From assembly GCA_030429445.1 (NCBI GenBank), contig JAUIFG010000001.1:62001-126000 (forward strand): a stretch of 64,000 bases of DNA, given 5' to 3'. Every line of letters begins with the position of its first letter. Position 1 is the first letter of the stretch. The notes under the pieces are model-generated. The model searched no databases. It saw nothing but the letters and a program-made list of their open reading frames with translations, and was not told the origin of the DNA. The position numbers and the translations under genes are program-made. This document shows positions 29,928 to 38,212 of this stretch, piece after piece. Origin of the DNA: a bacterium (GTDB lineage Bacteria; Patescibacteriota; Saccharimonadia; Saccharimonadales; Saccharimonadaceae).

Positions 29928-31271
29928 ATGACGACACAGCAAAACAACTTAACAATACAAAAAGTAAAAATAACGGAGCTTAAGGCTTCAAAGTACAATC
30001 CTAGAAAATGGTCAGAGGATGCCATTACTCAACTCAAAGAAAGCATTGTGCGTTTCGGAGTGGTTGATCCAATTCTGGTAAACGGGGCGTCCAATCGTAA
30101 AAACAATGTGATCGGTGGACATTTCCGTCTCAAAGTTTTAAAAGACCTCGGTCATGATGAGGTCCCGGTTGTATATGTAAACATTGCCGATGAATCTAAA
30201 GAGCGAGAGCTTAATCTACGACTCAATAAGAATCTTGGTGAATGGGATTATGAACTTTTGGCTGAGTTCAATGAAAATATCTTGAGTGATGTCGGCTTCA
30301 GTAGCGAGGAGATTGACGAGATTATTGATCTGGATCCTGCCGAGCCTGAGCAGTTTGACTTAAAAAAGGAGCTTGAAAAGCTCAACATCAAAAAAGTTAA
30401 AGCTAAGAAAGGCGAAGTATATCAGCTGGGTAAATCGCGATTGATGATTGGCGACAGTACTATCGAATCTGATGTTCTAAAGCTCATGAATAATGAGCAA
30501 GCAGACATGTGCTTGACTGATCCGCCCTACATACTCGACTACTTGAATGCCAAGCGGCACGGTAAGCCGACGCAAGGGTTTGGGGCAAAGCGCAATCGCC
30601 GTTACCTAGAAACTGATGTCCTACCTGATGACTTCACAGAAAAATGGATGGCCAATGTCGCGAAGGTCGCTAAACCCGACTTCAGCATCATCTGTTATGA
30701 GAACTGGAAGAACCTCGTAACTATTTGGTCGGAAATGGCGAAGCATTGGAAGATCAAGAATATGATCGTATGGCATGTTCCAACACGCCATCAGGGATTC
30801 GCATCAAAATACAAATTCTTCAGCAAGCACGACATTGCCATGGTCGGTGCAAGCGGAACGGTTGAATACAATCACGATGAGGAGCCCGATGGGTTGCAGG
30901 AAGAATACCAAACAGCGCTCTACGCTATAGCTGGCAAGCCACAGTGGGAAGGCTACGATAAGGGCAAACGAGTGCAGCCAACTGACTTCATTAGCTTCAA
31001 TGCTAATGATGAGAAGAATTCGGGACAAGGCGTCATATTCGGTACAAAGCCGATAGAGATACTCATCCCATATATAAAAGTGCTTACTAAACGCGGTGAT
31101 TTAGTGCTAGAAACGTTTGGTGGCAGTGGGTCAACTCTTATAGCGGCAACTAAACTGGGTAGACGCTGTTACATCATGGAAAAGTCTCCAGTCTACGCTG
31201 AAGTCATCATGAAACGTTGGGAAAAACTGACTGGCGAGAAACGGGTTCATATAGATGAAGAATCGAAGTAA
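29928..31271 (+). CDS. ParB-like / N6-adenine (or N4-cytosine) DNA methyltransferase (447 aa)
   Basis: Residues about 10-100 form a ParB/sulfiredoxin-like domain (KYNPRKW, VVDPILVN, VIGGHFRLKVL). The methyltransferase has LTDPPYILDY (about residue 199) before TFGGSGSTLIAA (about 395), the beta-class motif order. AAAGGAG lies 7 nt before the ATG. Such fusions are common in phages and integrative elements, where they protect the element's DNA or alter modification. No cognate nuclease is adjacent on the same strand. It opens a plus-strand run with the terminase-like and recombinase genes. Confidence 0.9.
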   Translation: MTTQQNNLTIQKVKITELKASKYNPRKWSEDAITQLKESIVRFGVVDPILVNGASNRKNNVIGGHFRLKVLKDLGHDEVPVVYVNIADESKERELNLRLNKNLGEWDYELLAEFNENILSDVGFSSEEIDEIIDLDPAEPEQFDLKKELEKLNIKKVKAKKGEVYQLGKSRLMIGDSTIESDVLKLMNNEQADMCLTDPPYILDYLNAKRHGKPTQGFGAKRNRRYLETDVLPDDFTEKWMANVAKVAKPDFSIICYENWKNLVTIWSEMAKHWKIKNMIVWHVPTRHQGFASKYKFFSKHDIAMVGASGTVEYNHDEEPDGLQEEYQTALYAIAGKPQWEGYDKGKRVQPTDFISFNANDEKNSGQGVIFGTKPIEILIPYIKVLTKRGDLVLETFGGSGSTLIAATKLGRRCYIMEKSPVYAEVIMKRWEKLTGEKRVHIDEESK

Positions 31272-31719
31272 AAAGAAATCTCGTTTCTTACGCGAGCTCG
31301 AAACAAACCCTATAGTTGAGCGAGCCTGTAGAAGAGTTGGTGTCTCGCGTTCGACCTACTATAGATGGCTTACAGAAGATGATGAATTTCGCGAGTTAGC
31401 CGAATCATCTAAGGAACGAGGCTTGGATAAAATGAATGACTTTGCTGAGTCAAAGCTGCTCGAGAATGTTTCATCTAATCTTCACCAAGCAATCACCTAT
31501 TGGCTTAGCAATAACAGCAAACGCTATCAACGTCCTACAACCATACTTCATTTCCGTGAGAACGAAAGACTATCCAGTATGTTGAAGTCTCAGCAAGAAA
31601 TCATTAACTGGCTGACCAATATTATTGGCGAAGATAAAGTCATTCGAATGATGGGCGATGGCAGCTTGGATACGTTCTTGCAAAGGGCTAGAAAGGACAA
31701 GGATATTGATATGAATTAG
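31255..31719 (+). CDS. Terminase-small-subunit-like HTH protein (154 aa)
   Basis: PIVERACRRVGVSRSTYYRWLTEDDEF is a helix-turn-helix of the type seen at the N-terminus of phage terminase small subunits and related DNA-binding proteins (shown in full only as VGVSRSTYYRWL). The C-terminal part is helical. It overlaps the methyltransferase 3' end by 17 nt, so the genes are coupled. There is no large terminase, portal or capsid gene nearby, so a regulatory role in the mobile element is equally possible. Confidence 0.65.
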   Translation: MKNRSKKKSRFLRELETNPIVERACRRVGVSRSTYYRWLTEDDEFRELAESSKERGLDKMNDFAESKLLENVSSNLHQAITYWLSNNSKRYQRPTTILHFRENERLSSMLKSQQEIINWLTNIIGEDKVIRMMGDGSLDTFLQRARKDKDIDMN

Positions 31720-31758
31720 TCCTAGACTTCCATAGATTAGTGCGGCATTAGTGTTAGT

Positions 31759-33111
31759 GTGAATGATCAACAAACAACAGATCTAAAATACTGCCTCTAT
31801 GCCCGAAAATCGTCGGAAACTGATGAACGACAAGCGATGTCCATTGGTGCACAAACCAAAGAAATGCTAGAGATGGCCGAGCGTGAGTCGCTTAATATTG
31901 TGCAGACGCTCGAAGAAAGCCACTCTGCAAAAGAGTCTGGTCAGCGTCCAGTGTTTAATCAGATGGTACAAGAGCTCCGTTCCGGAGAATATAACGCCAT
32001 ACTTACCTGGGCGCCTGATCGACTCAGCAGAAATGCTGGAGACTTGGGTGCACTTGTCGACATGATGGACAGCAACTTGCTCCAACAAATTCGCACTTAC
32101 GGACAACAATTTTCGAATACACCCAACGAAAAGTTCTTACTCATGATTCTGTGCTCTCAAGCGAAACTTGAAAACGATAATAAGGGCGTAAATGTTAAGC
32201 GAGGAATTCGAGCCAAATGCGAGCAAGGTTGGCGACCTGGTGCGGCTCCGATGGGGTATATAAACATCTCGGAAAATGGCAATAAGATAATTATCCAAGA
32301 TCCTGAACGAGCCGATACAGTCCGACAAATGTTCGAACGAGCAGCAATGGGATGGAGCGGACGGGATATTCATATGTGGCTTCGCAAAAGTAGATTTAGA
32401 ACCAGGAAAGATACGAGGGTTACTTTAAGTCACGTACTCGCAACGCTTAATAACACCTTCTATTACGGCGAATTCAAATATCCCGAAAAGACAGGTCCGT
32501 TATATAAAGGTGCGCACGAACCAATCATTACTCGCGAATTGTTCGACGCCGTGCAAGCAACCAGAAGTATTCCTCCCAAAGCACGATGGGGATCAAAGCA
32601 ATTTGCTTTCAAAGGACTGCTTAAATGTGCGAGCTGTGGAACTGCTGCAATCGGCGAAGAAAAATTTAAGCAAATAAAGCTGAAGCGAGGCAGAGTCAGA
32701 ACTAAAACCCAAAGATATATCTACTACCACTGCACGCGTCGTGTGGATTATTACTGCCCAGAGCCATACATCAACGAAAACAAGTTAATCGAAGAACTGA
32801 TCATCTTTATGCAAGATCTTGATGAAAGCAAAGTGAAGATGACTGAAAAGCTAAAGTATGACATCTATAACTTTAAGAGGCTTAGTAGCAATGCATTAGA
32901 AGTTCGTGGCATAGAGCACGAAGAGGTAGAAAGTGATTTTAAAATGTATGCCATGTATGTGCTCAGAAATGGAAGTCTGCAGGAACGAGCACGATTCATG
33001 CTGGGCTTAAACCTTCCGCTCGCACTACATAAAGGAAAAATAATCTTAACCAGAAAACGATTGGTCGGAAAGCGATCAGCTTCGCCTCACAAAGAAGCTC
33101 GAGTCAATTAA
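31759..33111 (+). CDS. Large serine recombinase / integrase (450 aa)
   Basis: The N-terminal resolvase domain has YARKSSE with the nucleophile Ser at about S18, and WAPDRLSRN. A recombinase domain follows (about 160-260: RAKCEQGWRPGAAPMGY and NTFYYGEF), then a zinc ribbon with CASCG and a later CTRR/CPEP pair, and a basic C-terminus. The start is GTG with no good Shine-Dalgarno. The protein could integrate or excise the island. It overlaps the convergent UDG-like gene by 4 bp. Confidence 0.93.
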   Translation: MNDQQTTDLKYCLYARKSSETDERQAMSIGAQTKEMLEMAERESLNIVQTLEESHSAKESGQRPVFNQMVQELRSGEYNAILTWAPDRLSRNAGDLGALVDMMDSNLLQQIRTYGQQFSNTPNEKFLLMILCSQAKLENDNKGVNVKRGIRAKCEQGWRPGAAPMGYINISENGNKIIIQDPERADTVRQMFERAAMGWSGRDIHMWLRKSRFRTRKDTRVTLSHVLATLNNTFYYGEFKYPEKTGPLYKGAHEPIITRELFDAVQATRSIPPKARWGSKQFAFKGLLKCASCGTAAIGEEKFKQIKLKRGRVRTKTQRYIYYHCTRRVDYYCPEPYINENKLIEELIIFMQDLDESKVKMTEKLKYDIYNFKRLSSNALEVRGIEHEEVESDFKMYAMYVLRNGSLQERARFMLGLNLPLALHKGKIILTRKRLVGKRSASPHKEARVN

Positions 33112-33740
33112 TCCTCTCTAGTTATAATCACATCTCCATTGTATGAGACGAATTTGGTACGACCCCGATAGCCGCGATCAAACGGAGCTAAGACATTGTG
33201 CAAATCTTCGAAAAATCTTCCAGAATTGTCGTGTGATGGAAATGGGATTTTTATATTGTTGTTTAAGACTGGTAATCGCTGCTCAACAAGTAGATAGTCA
33301 AATAGCGCATCGAACACGGTAGCTTTTATGAGAACCACTCCTACTTGGGGTTTTTCAGGATTGTAGGGTCCGGGTGCGATGAGTGATTTGATTTCTTTGG
33401 CTAATTCTTCTCGCCTATTATTAATCAGCTGTACTTTTTTGTAGCCATACATACTAAGTTTTATGGGATCGGGTATGGAGTCGATCAAGTAGTAGCCATC
33501 ATTTTTAAAACGTTCGAGTATAGATTTCTTGTTCTTGCGTATTTCTTTTACAGATCCACCATTTTGATCTCGGTATTCTGGATAGAGTAGACGTATAAGG
33601 TTTATAAACAGCGCATCTTTTTCTTTAACGTTTTCGTAGTAGAAGAATCGTTCAATATTTTCAGGTGGCGCTTCAGCTACAAACAGAATTTTGATTTTAT
33701 CTGGTTTGTATTTCAATCTGGCTGATTGGATTTTATTCAT
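33108..33740 (-). CDS. Uracil-DNA-glycosylase-like hypothetical protein (210 aa)
   Basis: An N-terminal ILFVAEAPP strand-loop, a RFFY block soon after, and a late IPFPSHDNSGR block resemble the motif layout of the UDG superfamily (active-site G-E-A/S-P-G and H-P-S regions). The resemblance is partial, so function is uncertain. AAAGG lies directly before the ATG but can be sequestered by a leader hairpin. It is convergent to the recombinase. Confidence 0.5.
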   Translation of the reverse strand: MNKIQSARLKYKPDKIKILFVAEAPPENIERFFYYENVKEKDALFINLIRLLYPEYRDQNGGSVKEIRKNKKSILERFKNDGYYLIDSIPDPIKLSMYGYKKVQLINNRREELAKEIKSLIAPGPYNPEKPQVGVVLIKATVFDALFDYLLVEQRLPVLNNNIKIPFPSHDNSGRFFEDLHNVLAPFDRGYRGRTKFVSYNGDVIITRED

Positions 33741-33794
33741 GTCACCTTTCTTTGAGAAGGTGTCAAAAATAAAAGGACACCCGCTCTAGGTGTC
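33741..33794 (-). promoter_or_regulatory. Four-segment attenuator-like leader of the UDG-like gene
   Basis: Reading the minus strand, segments are 1 GACACC (33794-33789), 2 GGTGTC (33781-33776), 3 GACACC (33764-33759) and 4 GGTGAC (33746-33741). Pairing 1:2 precedes CTTTTATTTTT and looks like a terminator. Pairing 3:4 (CACC with GGTG, extended to CACCTT/AAGGTG) hides the ribosome site next to the ATG. Pairing 2:3 excludes both and would turn the gene on. Confidence 0.6.
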
Positions 33795-33798
33795 TAAA

Positions 33799-33893
33799 CC
33801 AGCTAAATGGATTGAACCAAATAGTTTATTGAACGGATGCCCATTTGCTGGTTCAATCGTTCAATAAATGAACTGGGTATGTTTAACCCATTT
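33799..33893. repeat. Nested, interleaved inverted repeats (possible att site or structured RNA)
   Basis: ATTGAACCA (33811-33819) pairs with TGGTTCAAT (33849-33857), and TTTATTGAACG pairs with CGTTCAATAAA (to 33868) in crossing order. CCAGCTAAATGG and CCATTTGCTGG are a further imperfect pair, and TGGGT/ACCCA forms a small hairpin after them. In all, four copies of the 7-mer ATTGAAC/GTTCAAT lie within 55 bp. The region lies near the serine recombinase gene. Confidence 0.65.
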
Positions 33894-33985
33894 AACTGAT
33901 TTAGACTCCTGTATTGTAGCAGGTATTACCCCTGTTGCGAAGTCTTTAATTGGGCTAGATCTTTACAAGTTGATACGATATGTTT

Positions 33986-34915
33986 ATGAAGAAATTAGGA
34001 ATTATGAAGAAAGTACCAGTAAGGAGTGTATGGCAAAACGAAGCCCGCGACTTTACTCCATGGCTGGCAAATGAAGAAAATGTACAGCACCTTAGCGAGG
34101 TTCTGGGCATTGAAATGTTTAATATTCAGACCGAGATGGGTGTAGGCAGCTTTTCGGTAGATATATTGGCCGAAGACGAGCGTGGCGAAAAGATAATTGT
34201 AGAAAATCAATATAGTAAGACTGATCACGATCATCTTGGAAAGCTCATAACGTACGCTTCTGGCTTTGATGCAAAGTATATAGTTTGGATCGTTGAAAAA
34301 GCACGACAAGAGCATGAACAAGCAATTGACTGGCTAAACGAAAACACTACTGAAGATGCAAATTTCTTCTTAGTAGAAATTGAGTTATGGCAAATTGGTG
34401 ATTCATTGCCAGCTCCCAAGTTTAACTTAATAGCGAACCCAAATGAGTGGGCAAAAACTGTTAAGCAAACGTCTAAAGGTAACCAGGAACTTTCAGACAC
34501 AAAACTCAAGCAACAAGCGTTCTTTGAGGCACTAAAGGAATATGGCGAAGACGGATCAAAATACGTTAAAAGCTGGCAAAAAGCACAACCTCAGCATTGG
34601 TATAACATTACAATTGGTACTTCAAAAGCCAACTTGGCAGCAACTGTGAACACTAGAGAGAACCGAGTCGGAATGGAGCTGTATATTCATGATGACAAGG
34701 ATCTATTTCATAGACTTGAAAGCAAGAGAGATGCAATTGAGCCCGAACTAGGCTATAAACTTGACTGGCAAGCGCTTGATGGCAAAAAAGGTGCTCGTAT
34801 CATAGCAACTCATGAGGGAAATTTCTTGGATGAAGAGGTTAGACAAGAGCTTATCGAGTGGCTTCATGGTCAGGCTGAAAACTTTACCAGAGTCTTCAAA
34901 AAGCGACTAGTTTAG
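33986..34915 (+). CDS. DUF4268 protein with PD-(D/E)xK-like nuclease region (309 aa)
   Basis: SFSVDILAEDERGEKIIVENQY fits the PD-(D/E)xK core D-x(n)-E-x-Q (shown in full as VDILAED and IIVENQY). The C-terminal half (SWQKAQPQHWYNITIG, VGMELYIHDDK, DWQALDGKKG) is the DUF4268 domain. Such proteins are annotated in defence and mobile regions. TTGGGC (33950-33955), N18 and TACGAT (33974-33979) give a promoter 6 nt before the ATG at 33986, so the ATG at 33980 is excluded. The ATG at 34004 is a second option with AGGA. A strong terminator follows. Confidence 0.78.
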   Translation: MKKLGIMKKVPVRSVWQNEARDFTPWLANEENVQHLSEVLGIEMFNIQTEMGVGSFSVDILAEDERGEKIIVENQYSKTDHDHLGKLITYASGFDAKYIVWIVEKARQEHEQAIDWLNENTTEDANFFLVEIELWQIGDSLPAPKFNLIANPNEWAKTVKQTSKGNQELSDTKLKQQAFFEALKEYGEDGSKYVKSWQKAQPQHWYNITIGTSKANLAATVNTRENRVGMELYIHDDKDLFHRLESKRDAIEPELGYKLDWQALDGKKGARIIATHEGNFLDEEVRQELIEWLHGQAENFTRVFKKRLV

Positions 34916-34934
34916 CTAAAGGTCTCGAAAACAA

Positions 34935-34966
34935 AATACCACTCGCAAAGGAGTGGTATTTATATT
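34935..34966 (+). terminator. Intrinsic terminator after the DUF4268 gene
   Basis: AATACCACTC and GAGTGGTATT form a 10-bp stem with a 6-nt loop, followed by TATATT. It marks the right edge of the accessory genes. The rest of 34916-35218 holds only the tRNA gene. Confidence 0.85.
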
Positions 34967-35032
34967 TACTGACCAAATTCTTGTGAGGGTTAAAGGTTTC
35001 GAAAAACAATCAACCTTTTCAAGTGCTTGGTC

Positions 35033-35107
35033 TGGCTCCGGCGACTGGATTCGAACCAGTGGCCATTCGATTAACAGTCGAATGCTCTACCGCTGAGCTA
35101 CGCCGGA
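35033..35107 (-). tRNA. tRNA-Asn(GUU)
   Basis: A 75-nt cloverleaf with a 7-bp acceptor stem TCCGGCG/CGCCGGA, D-arm GCTC-AGCGGTA-GAGC, anticodon arm TTCGA-CTGTTAA-TCGAA with anticodon GTT, T-arm ACTGG-TTCGAAT-CCAGT, and an encoded CCA end (GCCA). It sits at the border between the accessory island and metK. tRNA genes are common integration sites. Confidence 0.97.
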
Positions 35108-35218
35108 ATAGTTGTTACCGAACGATCGATTCTATATATAAAAAGGAATCGATCAGAATAACAGATGCCATTGTAATAGATATAGGGGTGAGCGTCAAGA
35201 TGACAAAACCTGGGATTA

Positions 35219-36193
35219 TTATTTCTCCCAGGCAAACTCCGGATGACCAAAATGTCCGTACTGCGCGGTTTTTTCATATATTGGTCGTTTCAGATCGAGA
35301 AGCTTGATAATCCCCTTTGGTGACAAATCATATTCTTTGACACGCTCTTCGTGACCATCAACAACAACCGTCGCTTCGAGAGGCTGATCATGGCCAATCG
35401 CGTAGGCCAGATACACGAACACTTCTTTTGCACCCTCTTTTTTCAAATAGTCTACTGCGATGCGCCGAGCCGCATAGGCAGCCGAGCGGTCTACCTTGCT
35501 CGGATCCTTGCCGCTAAATGCGCCGCCGCCAATTGGAATGCGCGGCCCGTAATTATCAACGACAAGCTTGCGCCCCGTCAAACCTGCATCGGCGTCAAAT
35601 CCACCCTGTTGCCAGTCACCCGCCGGATTAATATGCAGTTCAACGCTATCGTCACTTTTTGCAAGTGATTGTTTCTTTAACCATGCGACAACTTTGGTTT
35701 TTAATTTGTTGCTTGGTGCGTTTTGAAAGCTTGCTACAACAGACACAATCTTGTCATCGGTGAGCGTCACTTGAGTCTTGCCATCAAACGGCCACACATC
35801 ATACAAATGCTGGTTTAGTCGACGCGCCAACACAACTTCGAGTGGCAAGAGTTCATCTGTATCATCGCATGCATAGCCAACCATAATCCCTTGATCGCCC
35901 GCACCGCCCATATCAACACCTTGGGCAATTCCGGTACTTTGTGCTGCAATACGTTCGACGACTTCAACATCACCGGCAATGCGATGTACAATTCCCGTGA
36001 TATCAATATCTTTTGCTTTTGAGGTTACTTCGCCCGTTACAAAAACCGTTCCATGACCACCAGCAACATCAATCGCCACACGCGCATGTACATCTTGTTT
36101 CAAATGTTCATCCAAAATTGCATCGGATACTCGATCGCAAATTTTATCTGGATGTTTTGGGCTAACAGATTCAGCGGTTTTATATTTTGACAT
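35219..36193 (-). CDS. metK: S-adenosylmethionine synthetase MetK, short form (324 aa)
   Basis: ATP-binding KHPDKICDRVSDAILDE, GAGDQGIMVGYA and GGGAFSGKDPSKVDRSAAY are canonical apart from P-K for the usual E-G before HPDK. The protein makes SAM from Met and ATP. At 324 residues it is shorter than the usual 380-400. The ATG at 36193 has AAAGGAGTT 6 nt upstream, so I reject a frame-extended start inside the riboswitch. It is controlled by a SAM riboswitch. Confidence 0.95.
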   Translation of the reverse strand: MSKYKTAESVSPKHPDKICDRVSDAILDEHLKQDVHARVAIDVAGGHGTVFVTGEVTSKAKDIDITGIVHRIAGDVEVVERIAAQSTGIAQGVDMGGAGDQGIMVGYACDDTDELLPLEVVLARRLNQHLYDVWPFDGKTQVTLTDDKIVSVVASFQNAPSNKLKTKVVAWLKKQSLAKSDDSVELHINPAGDWQQGGFDADAGLTGRKLVVDNYGPRIPIGGGAFSGKDPSKVDRSAAYAARRIAVDYLKKEGAKEVFVYLAYAIGHDQPLEATVVVDGHEERVKEYDLSPKGIIKLLDLKRPIYEKTAQYGHFGHPEFAWEK

Positions 36194-36199
36194 AAAAAT

Positions 36200-36345
36200 A
36201 ACTCCTTTCGCGCATCTCTTCGGCCGTTTTGAAAAGATAAAGGAGTTGTTCATTATCTTCCCGCTAGGGCTAGAAGGAGCACCGAATTAAACCGGTTGCT
36301 GGCAGGTCGTCGAGCTAGATCTCTCGCTGCACTCTGGATACGCAA
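36200..36345 (-). promoter_or_regulatory. SAM riboswitch (S-box clan, SAM-I/IV-like) controlling metK translation
   Basis: The minus-strand leader contains AGTGCAGCGAG, ACCTGCCAGCAACCGG and TCGGTGCTCC, matching the conserved core of S-box/SAM-IV aptamers. P2 can form by GCAG/CTGC and CGAG/CTCG, and P3 by ACCG/CGGT. Downstream, AACTCCTTT (36239-36247) is perfectly complementary to the ribosome site AAAGGAGTT (36200-36208). AAGATAA at the aptamer end can pair with TTATCTT (36232-36238), the competing fold. An extended -10 (TGTTACAAT, 36366-36371 for the hexamer) starts the RNA. Confidence 0.85.
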
Positions 36346-36377
36346 TTAATTAATGTACTTGGTACATTGTAACACGC

Positions 36378-38165
36378 TTATACTGCGTCTTTTGGAATCT
36401 CTTTTGATTTGAGAGCTTCAATCTTTTGGACCAACCCCTTGATAGCATCCCACGAAGCCCCTTCCGACAAAACCGACAATGCGTACGCGCCTTTGTTTGA
36501 GCTATAGATGACTCCGGCATCGTTATATACATCACCTTCTTCACCAACGACATGGGTGATCGTACCGCTCGCAACTCCAGCCGGAATTCCATCACTAGCA
36601 CGTACAGATCGCATCGTACTCAATATCTTTTGACCACCCTCGATTCGTGCAATGTCATTACCATATAGGCCAACTATTAGTTTTTGTAGGTCATTCGCTG
36701 ATGTAACCGTTTCTTCACCAACAAAGACCGTGTTCTTTAGTCCCAATTCTTTCGCTCGCGACGTCAATGTTGCGTGACCAAAGTGTTCATAAAAACCAAC
36801 TCGACAGTCATAGTCAAATTTTTGCAACATATCCTTAAAACAATCCTCTGCATTGGTGCTACCAACAATAACATCAACGGGGCGTGATTTGCCCGCATGT
36901 TTTTCCATGATATACGTGTAAGCAAGATAGAAGGAATAAATACCCGCGGAGGGCATCCGAGCATCACCGCGATACGTTGCACTACGCGGATTGCGCACGC
37001 CACTGAGCTCTTGGAATGCCATACTATAAGTTCCAGGGTTGTCCTGGGCATACTGAGACAATAGCGCCGAAAAACCAACGCTTGTCGGAGTATAATCGCG
37101 GGTATAATCAGTTGTTGGACCAACTACTTTTGTTGCACCTACCGCCCTATCAGCCTTTTTGTTGATATAGTCCGTAACGGATTTTGCGGCCCGTGGCATA
37201 TCAATAGCTCGACCGTTCTTGCCATTTGTGCGTGATATTTCTTTGAAATCGAGTGTTTTTACCTTGTTCACTCCTGGCTGAATTACCAACTCTGAAGCAA
37301 TGCCTTGCTCCAAATAGTCCTCCATACGATCCTCATTTACTGTAAAGACCAACCTGGCAAGCTCACTGGCAACGCTATCGATCCTATCCTCGGGAACATC
37401 TGCGGTAAAATCAAGCCAGCTCAATACAATCCGTCCTGGAATAGCATCTGTTTCTTTGTCCACTGTGATTGGCATCGGTACAGCCATACGACTATTAAGC
37501 TTTGCGGCAAGGGCGCGCGCAATATCATCAGTCACTGGCGCCGGCGTCTCGTCAATTGAAATCCGTATGGTATTTTCACTATCCGAGTCAGGCTCTACTT
37601 TTGCCAAAGCCTGTTGCAGTTCGGTGATGTTGCATTTGCCACCTGTAATCGATGGTACTAGTTGCAATTTACTATCCACTAATTTTAACGTTGCATTTTG
37701 TGGCGGAATACTACAATCTTCACCAACCTGACTAGTTGTGTACTCTGAAATCTTATCCCTATTATAGGTATATGCAATCTCACCAGGTTCACTGATCGTT
37801 GGAACCCACCAGATTGATCCGGGCACAAACCGCAAAAAGAATGGGTAGGTAATTTCACTCAAACGTGACTCGTTATCGACACCGATACCAACATCGCTCA
37901 TTTTTGGCGTTTGAAAAGCTGCCTCATTTTTGCCAAAGTAAATCCCAAGCTTTAATCCACCATACAGACCATCGAGCTTCTTTGAAGCTTCTTCGTATTT
38001 CATGCCCCCCAGCGGTACACCATCAACAACAACACCCGGAATAAGCCGACTGCTTGGATAAACTATTTGGTAAACCGTCTGGCCCAAAATAAATAGAGCA
38101 ATCACAATGACAACGATTAGTTTCCAATTGGTCTTGAGCCAATAATTAAACTCGAGCGTATTCAT
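36378..38165 (-). CDS. Catalytically dead class A beta-lactamase-like protein with peptidoglycan-binding repeats (595 aa)
   Basis: An N-terminal TM (about 15-35) is followed by two PG_binding_4/VanW-type repeats (GVVVDGVPLGG) and a C-terminal serine beta-lactamase fold. All catalytic motifs are lost: SxxK is replaced by GIYS in PSAGIYSFY (near residue 407), SDN by FDYD and KTG by VVG. The adjacent paralog retains them. A structural or inhibitory role is likely. The promoter GTGACA-N17-TATACT (38196-38201 and 38173-38178) lies 7 nt before the ATG, so the mRNA is leaderless. Confidence 0.83.
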   Translation of the reverse strand: MNTLEFNYWLKTNWKLIVVIVIALFILGQTVYQIVYPSSRLIPGVVVDGVPLGGMKYEEASKKLDGLYGGLKLGIYFGKNEAAFQTPKMSDVGIGVDNESRLSEITYPFFLRFVPGSIWWVPTISEPGEIAYTYNRDKISEYTTSQVGEDCSIPPQNATLKLVDSKLQLVPSITGGKCNITELQQALAKVEPDSDSENTIRISIDETPAPVTDDIARALAAKLNSRMAVPMPITVDKETDAIPGRIVLSWLDFTADVPEDRIDSVASELARLVFTVNEDRMEDYLEQGIASELVIQPGVNKVKTLDFKEISRTNGKNGRAIDMPRAAKSVTDYINKKADRAVGATKVVGPTTDYTRDYTPTSVGFSALLSQYAQDNPGTYSMAFQELSGVRNPRSATYRGDARMPSAGIYSFYLAYTYIMEKHAGKSRPVDVIVGSTNAEDCFKDMLQKFDYDCRVGFYEHFGHATLTSRAKELGLKNTVFVGEETVTSANDLQKLIVGLYGNDIARIEGGQKILSTMRSVRASDGIPAGVASGTITHVVGEEGDVYNDAGVIYSSNKGAYALSVLSEGASWDAIKGLVQKIEALKSKEIPKDAV

Positions 38166-38212
38166 ACTTAACAGTATAAATTACGCTTGTGCTTTTGTCA
38201 CTTGAACAAACA

